11,210 bases of DNA from an uncultured Flavobacteriia bacterium (lineage in GTDB: Bacteria; Bacteroidota; Bacteroidia; Flavobacteriales_D; Crocinitomicaceae). Position numbers and translations under genes: made by a program. A model generated the notes under the pieces. That model was not told where the DNA came from and ran no database searches. It saw only the letters and a list, made by a program, of their open reading frames with translations. The stretch covers positions 1-11,210 of the forward strand of contig CAIYXD010000271.1 of assembly GCA_903930085.1 (NCBI GenBank), in the 5' to 3' direction. This document shows, one piece after another, positions 7,027-11,210 of this stretch (its first letter is position 1; each line of letters opens with the position of its first letter).

Positions 7027-8577
7027 ATGTTGAACCGAATTTTCGGTAAAAAATTTCACGATTATTTCCATCTTTTTGGAATAAGCGCATTCAGTATCGG
7101 TTTACCATCGAGTAAAATTATATTGTCTATTGGTACTACGCTGATTTTATTGAACCTTCTACTCGAAGCTGACTATAGAAAATACTGGCGTAATATTCGA
7201 AACAATCGGCTTTTTTTAATTTTAGCTGCATATTTTACCATGCACCTTATTGGTCTTTTATGGACAGAAAATTTCGTTTATGCATTTCAAGATCTGCGGA
7301 TTAAGCTAACCATTTTTTTAATTCCATTGGCAATTGTTTCGAAACCACTGGAATCAGAAAAACAACTTAGGAATATTTTGTTTTTATTTTGTGCGACGCT
7401 CGTTTTCACTTCCTTTGTGAACTTTGCAGCTTACCAACAGTGGTTTGGAACTAAAAATTATTCGGATATCCGAGCATTATCTTTATTTGGTTCCCACATA
7501 CGCTATGGAATTCTAATTGCGATGGGAGCTGCAATCTCCTTATTTTATCTCTGGAAATTGGAAAGCGCAAAAAAATGGTTTTTAATACCCGTTTTAATGT
7601 GGTTTTGCTTTTACACCTATTACAGTCAAATTATCTCTGGCTTGTTGGCGCTTGTTTTAATTCTCTTCACTTTCCTTATTTTTGTTGGATTCAAAAAATC
7701 AAAACGACTCGGCTATTCAATCGTTGTGTTATTATTTCTGTTATTAGCCCTGCCTAGTTATTACCTTTTTATGAGCCTTTCTGAGCAAACAAAAATAGAT
7801 GTATCTAAATTAGAAACGGTTACTCCTTTTGGAAATCCATACGCGCGCGCTGCGAATCCAAATACGTATGTTAACGGAACGCCTATTTTCACCTATTTAT
7901 GTGAAGAAGAATTAAAAAAATCCTGGAATAATCGTTCTTCTTTAAATTACGACAGCTTAGACAATCGAAAACAACCATTGCGCATTACATTGATTCGATA
8001 CATGACAAGCAAAGGGCTTCGGAAAGATGGATACGATTTTCAGAAATTAACAGCCAAAGATATTCGGTTTATAGAAAATGGTATTGCGAGTATTCAGGAG
8101 ACAAAAACTGGATTTCCTGCTCGATTCGAAGGAATTAAATTTCAACTCAATAATGCAATGGATCCTAATGGACATTCACTCTTACAGCGATTGGAATTTT
8201 GGAAAACTGGTTGGACTATTATTAAAGAAAACTGGGCAATTGGCGTTGGAACGGGTGATGTTCAGGATGCATTTGATCAACAATATACAATCGAAAATTC
8301 CGCTTTGCTTCCTAAAAACAGACTAAGAGCACACAATGCATATCTAACCAATTGGATTTCATTTGGAATTCTTGGATTACTTCTATTTATTTGGATGAAT
8401 GTAGCATTCTTTATAGAAAACTATAAAAAACGAAACATTTTACCACTCCTATTTTGCATCGTTGCTATAACAACCTTTTTCATAGAAGACACTTTGGAAA
8501 CACAAATGGGAGCAGCCTTTTTTGCATTTTTCTACGCTTTGTTTCTGCCTAAAAAAGCGTTTCCCCGTAAGAATTAA
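7027..8577 (+). CDS. O-antigen ligase/polymerase-like (Wzy/WaaL superfamily) membrane protein
   Basis: A 516-residue polytopic inner-membrane protein with about ten or more hydrophobic segments: two groups at about 17-250, then pairs near 438-463 and 470-508. Between them is a long polar loop at about 251-430, presumably periplasmic. The loop's C-terminal end has the family signature: SLLQRLEFWKTGW (384-396), ENWAIGVGTGDV (401-412) and RAHNAYL (434-440). These correspond to the conserved Arg, the G-x-G turn and the H-N motif of the O-antigen ligase domain, which moves undecaprenyl-linked glycan onto an acceptor or polymerises it. Sequence alone cannot separate ligase (WaaL), polymerase (Wzy) and protein glycosyl ligase roles, and no glycosyltransferase genes lie nearby. 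The loop is longer than in classical enzymes. It follows the S41 gene by 33 bp and probably belongs to the same operon. Only 11 bp separate its stop from the convergent antiporter gene. Confidence 0.82.
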   Translation: MLNRIFGKKFHDYFHLFGISAFSIGLPSSKIILSIGTTLILLNLLLEADYRKYWRNIRNNRLFLILAAYFTMHLIGLLWTENFVYAFQDLRIKLTIFLIPLAIVSKPLESEKQLRNILFLFCATLVFTSFVNFAAYQQWFGTKNYSDIRALSLFGSHIRYGILIAMGAAISLFYLWKLESAKKWFLIPVLMWFCFYTYYSQIISGLLALVLILFTFLIFVGFKKSKRLGYSIVVLLFLLLALPSYYLFMSLSEQTKIDVSKLETVTPFGNPYARAANPNTYVNGTPIFTYLCEEELKKSWNNRSSLNYDSLDNRKQPLRITLIRYMTSKGLRKDGYDFQKLTAKDIRFIENGIASIQETKTGFPARFEGIKFQLNNAMDPNGHSLLQRLEFWKTGWTIIKENWAIGVGTGDVQDAFDQQYTIENSALLPKNRLRAHNAYLTNWISFGILGLLLFIWMNVAFFIENYKKRNILPLLFCIVAITTFFIEDTLETQMGAAFFAFFYALFLPKKAFPRKN

Positions 8578-8588
8578 TCGGGCTGAAA

Positions 8589-10754
8589 TTATTTGCTTTT
8601 CTTGAAAATACTGCCAACTTCTTTACTGATTTTTTGAATAGCTTCCACACTTTTCACAATTGGTGTGGCATCGATATCTTCATAACCGCCATAAAGATTC
8701 TCCACTTGACTTTGCGATGGATAAATCAAAATCGTATCATTCTCCGGGAATCCCTTCTCAACCTTCCCTGAAAATGCTTCAATTCCGCTGACATAAGAAA
8801 CCGCACCATTCCTAGCAGAACAAAATACTACTAATTCTTTGCCAGAATTTTGAGTTCTAAAAAGGAAAAGATCTTCCAATTCTTCAATTTCCGTCAAGGT
8901 TGTTTTATGAGAGATTTTATTTGCACTCGCAATTCTATTCCACTTTTCAAAGGTAAAGGAACTAGCAAATAAATCTATTCCTATTTTTAATTCATTTGAT
9001 AGACGCAAAACGCGTTCCACCCAAAGTGGAAAACTCGCCTCCAATTCTGCCAATTTTGGACAAACAACAAAAATTTTGGAGTACATAATCATAGGCTTAT
9101 CGAACTGACAAAAGAAAATTGTTTTATCGCAAACATCTAATAAATGGTCTCGATCATCCCCTACGATACGTTTCAATAAATTTATTTTTCGACTGTCGTT
9201 AATCACAACAATATCCGCTACCAATTCTTTTGAAACCCTAGCAATTCCAGAAGAAAGATTATGATCTATAGTAGCAATGGCATTTACTTTGGAATCTCCG
9301 CCTGAAAAATGCTTAACAATATCTTCCAATGCCCTTCTTGAACTTCGAATTAAACGCTCAGCGACCTCGTTATCTGGAACAACGCTAACTACTGATATCG
9401 GATTAATCACTTTTCTATCCGTGATAAGCATAGAAAAATCCAAAAGGTTCTCATTACCCTTGAATTCATTTATCGCCAGCAGAAGATGTTGGTTTCTCAA
9501 CTTGGTTTCATTGCCTTCGTCGACACCCTTTTCCGCAATTTCAAGTAGTAGGCGTTTCCCTGCATTTTCCGTCACAAACGAAGCAGTCATACAGGTAATT
9601 AAAATCAGTAAAATTGTACCATTTACAATTTTAATATCTAAAATATTATTTTCATATCCAACCATAATTACGGCCAAAGTTGCCGCTGCATGCGCAGTAC
9701 TCAATCCGAAAATAACTTGGCGTTCGGCATTACTCATTCTAAAAATCCATTGCGTAATTAATGCCGCAAACCATTTGCTGAAAATAGCGAAAGAGGTTAA
9801 AACCGCCGCGATGATTAAAGACCATGTTCCATCAAAAAGAACTTTGTAGTCAACGACCATTCCAACGAAAATCAAAAAGAAAGGAATAAATAGTGAATTG
9901 CCAATAAACTCAACACGGTTCATAAGTGTAGAGCTTTGCGGAATCAGACGATTCAAAACCAATCCTGCGACAAATGCACCAATAATATGCTCTACTCCTG
10001 CTACCTCCGCCAAAAATGCTGCAAAAAAGACAATGGATAAAACAAAAATATATTGCGAATTTTTTTCACTTTCCAGTTTACTAAAAAACCATTTTGCAAT
10101 GCGCGGAATTATAAAAAACATTATCAATGAAAAAATGGTTAAAGAGGTAATTAACCGAATCCAAAATCCACCATCCAAATTGCCATTTGCGGAACTGGAA
10201 ATAACCGCCAAAATTATCAAGACCGCAGTATCCGTTAATATTGTACCACCAATCGTAATGGCAACAGCAGAGTTTTTAGACAACCCAAACTTACTGATTA
10301 TTGGATAAGCGACCAACGTGTGCGTGGCAAACATACTAGCCGTCAATAAACTAGCAGTGAAATCCAATTTCAAGATATAGTAGCAAATCGGGAAACCAAG
10401 TGTTATTGGAACGAAAAAAGTAAGTAATCCAAAAACCAAACTTTTACGAATATGCTTCCTGAATTCATTCATGTCTAATTCCAAACCAGCCATAAACATA
10501 ATGTATAAAAGTCCGATTGTTGAAAATAGCTTGATCGAACCCTCAGATTCCATCGCTTTAACTCCAATCAAACCCAAACCATGCGGACCAATAATTACTC
10601 CTGAAATGATTAATCCTATAATCGCAGGGATTTTAATCTTTCTTAATAAAATAGGAGACAGCAAGATGATAAAAAGCAACAAGGAAAAAACCAAAACTGG
10701 GTTTTTAAGCGGGAGGTGAAACTCCTCTAATAAATGTGCAAAAAAATAGTTCAT
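8589..10754 (-). CDS. Cation:proton antiporter (CPA2 type) with C-terminal UspA-like region
   Basis: A 721-residue protein in two halves. Residues 1 to about 397 form the Na+/H+ exchanger membrane domain with about 12-13 helices and recognisable family motifs: KIPAIIGLIISGVIIGPHGL (41-60), GLLYIMFMAGLELD (81-94), FATHTLVAYPIISKFGL (142-158), GGTILTDTAVL (169-179), GVEHIIGAFVAGLVLN (253-268) and FFLIFVGMVVD (292-302). The ion-site helix reads Thr174-Asp175, a single acidic residue instead of the Asp-Asp pair of electrogenic CPA2 members, which would suggest electroneutral exchange. Residues about 411-721 are soluble and look like tandem UspA-type halves. No RCK/TrkA-N nucleotide-binding loop is seen, unlike KefB/KefC. 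The likely role is Na+ or K+ efflux for pH and salt balance; ion choice cannot be read from the sequence. It is divergent from mgtE, with 115 bp between starts, and convergent with the O-antigen ligase gene. Confidence 0.9.
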   Translation of the reverse strand: MNYFFAHLLEEFHLPLKNPVLVFSLLLFIILLSPILLRKIKIPAIIGLIISGVIIGPHGLGLIGVKAMESEGSIKLFSTIGLLYIMFMAGLELDMNEFRKHIRKSLVFGLLTFFVPITLGFPICYYILKLDFTASLLTASMFATHTLVAYPIISKFGLSKNSAVAITIGGTILTDTAVLIILAVISSSANGNLDGGFWIRLITSLTIFSLIMFFIIPRIAKWFFSKLESEKNSQYIFVLSIVFFAAFLAEVAGVEHIIGAFVAGLVLNRLIPQSSTLMNRVEFIGNSLFIPFFLIFVGMVVDYKVLFDGTWSLIIAAVLTSFAIFSKWFAALITQWIFRMSNAERQVIFGLSTAHAAATLAVIMVGYENNILDIKIVNGTILLILITCMTASFVTENAGKRLLLEIAEKGVDEGNETKLRNQHLLLAINEFKGNENLLDFSMLITDRKVINPISVVSVVPDNEVAERLIRSSRRALEDIVKHFSGGDSKVNAIATIDHNLSSGIARVSKELVADIVVINDSRKINLLKRIVGDDRDHLLDVCDKTIFFCQFDKPMIMYSKIFVVCPKLAELEASFPLWVERVLRLSNELKIGIDLFASSFTFEKWNRIASANKISHKTTLTEIEELEDLFLFRTQNSGKELVVFCSARNGAVSYVSGIEAFSGKVEKGFPENDTILIYPSQSQVENLYGGYEDIDATPIVKSVEAIQKISKEVGSIFKKSK

Positions 10755-10778
10755 CCCACGCGGAGTTTAATTAGGAAT

Positions 10779-10786
10779 CAAAGTTA
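10779..10786 (-). promoter_or_regulatory. Predicted -7 box of the antiporter gene
   Basis: The minus strand reads TAACTTTG, matching TAnnTTTG, and would give a leader of about 15-20 nt before the ATG at 10754. No TTG or TTTG element stands at a normal distance upstream. Confidence 0.4.
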
Positions 10787-10845
10787 ATTCTTTCACTGAT
10801 TAATTTCTTAATAGTAAGGAAAAACTTAAAACAAATGTTTTCGTT

Positions 10846-10853
10846 TATCTTTA
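10846..10853 (+). promoter_or_regulatory. Possible -7 box of mgtE
   Basis: TATCTTTA differs from the Bacteroidota -7 consensus only at the last base and lies 16 nt before the mgtE ATG, followed by an A-rich leader. There is no visible -33 partner, so this is a weak call. I see no Mg2+ riboswitch-like fold in the leader, which is too short for one. Confidence 0.25.
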
Positions 10854-10869
10854 CACCAAAAAATAAAAA

Positions 10870-11210
10870 ATGCGCTTTGAATTAACCAAAGATTTTCTTG
10901 AAATACTTCGTGAAAAAATCACGGAACAAGATGTTCTATGGATTAAAGAGCATATTTTAGAACTTCACTTTGCCGATATCGCTGAGATCTTGGACAAATT
11001 GCGCAACAATGAAGCAAAATACATTTACTTTCAGCTAGAGGAAGATACCCAGGCGGATGTTTTGATGGAATTGGAAGAAGATGTGCGGGATCGTTTTCTT
11101 GCTTCGCTTTCCTCCAAAGAAATTGCAGGCCAACTTGAAAATCTTGACTCGGATGATGCTGCCGATATCCTTGGAGAACTTTCCGACGAACAAATTCAGG
11201 AAGTTATCTC
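10870..11210 (+). CDS. mgtE: Magnesium transporter MgtE, N-terminal part only (cut by window edge)
   Basis: The first 113 codons of a gene that continues past the right edge. They match the N-terminal cytoplasmic MgtE domain, a superhelix of short helical hairpins that senses cytoplasmic Mg2+ and helps close the channel. Visible signatures are HFADIAEIL (33-41), which fits the usual family pattern, then EEDTQADVLMELEEDVRDRFL (57-77, written here as a single acidic repeat) and DSDDAADILGEL (93-104). The acidic clusters suit Mg2+ binding at the domain interface. The CBS pair and membrane pore would follow outside the window. The start is fixed: an in-frame TAA lies two codons upstream of the ATG. 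The A-rich leader has no Shine-Dalgarno site. Divergent transcription from the antiporter gene suggests a shared ion-homeostasis locus, though that link is inferred. Confidence 0.9.
   Translation, partial: MRFELTKDFLEILREKITEQDVLWIKEHILELHFADIAEILDKLRNNEAKYIYFQLEEDTQADVLMELEEDVRDRFLASLSSKEIAGQLENLDSDDAADILGELSDEQIQEVI

Noticed and set aside
8578..8588. Bidirectional terminator between the convergent O-antigen ligase and antiporter genes
   Set aside because: The 11-bp gap and its flanks show no GC-rich hairpin with a T-tract that I can support.
9277..10308. Plus-strand open frames of 136-190 codons opposite the antiporter gene
   Set aside because: Shadow frames of a strongly coding membrane-protein gene; no start context, domain or signal of their own.
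1..11210. CRISPR array, insertion sequence, prophage or defence system
   Set aside because: No regularly spaced repeats, transposase, integrase or nuclease/toxin genes are seen; all sizeable coding regions are accounted for by housekeeping, respiratory, envelope or transport families.

Overview
The window is AT-rich DNA from a member of the Bacteroidota, most likely in or near the Flavobacteriales. Four things point there: adjacent alternative complex III genes (actA, actB), several matches to the Bacteroidota -7 promoter box TAnnTTTG upstream of genes, few recognisable Shine-Dalgarno sites, and an rnpA gene followed directly by a C-terminal processing peptidase. Gene content looks chromosomal and core-like. 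I see no phage, transposase, CRISPR array, rRNA or tRNA.

Positions 1-3056 (minus strand) hold the start of an alternative complex III operon. ActA, a six-haem membrane-anchored cytochrome c, comes first, followed 28 bp later by ActB, a molybdopterin-oxidoreductase-like and Fe-S subunit with an extended Tat signal. ActB runs off the left edge and the rest of the operon would lie beyond it. Positions 3057-3332 form the divergent control region between actA and a small secreted SPOR-domain protein. This is the most structured non-coding stretch in the window: it has an 11-bp tandem repeat next to the actA promoter and a perfect 15-bp inverted repeat bounding about 112 bp.

Positions 3728-4894 (minus) encode an uncharacterised FAD-binding protein whose stop overlaps the SPOR gene's stop. 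A 55-bp gap then carries back-to-back promoter boxes, and the plus-strand cluster follows: rnpA (RNase P protein), overlapped by a periplasmic S41 protease with PDZ domain, then an O-antigen ligase/polymerase-like membrane protein. Both rnpA and the flavoprotein gene appear to have almost no 5' leader.

Positions 8589-10754 (minus) encode a CPA2-type cation:proton antiporter with a large cytoplasmic UspA-like C-terminal half. Its 3' end converges closely on the O-antigen ligase gene. It is divergent from mgtE, a magnesium channel/transporter gene cut off by the right edge, so the right end looks like a cation-homeostasis locus.

I found no clear new multi-gene system. The points most worth a second look are the structured actA/SPOR intergenic region, the mono-haem plus penta-haem fusion in ActA, and the near-leaderless divergent promoters at rnpA.
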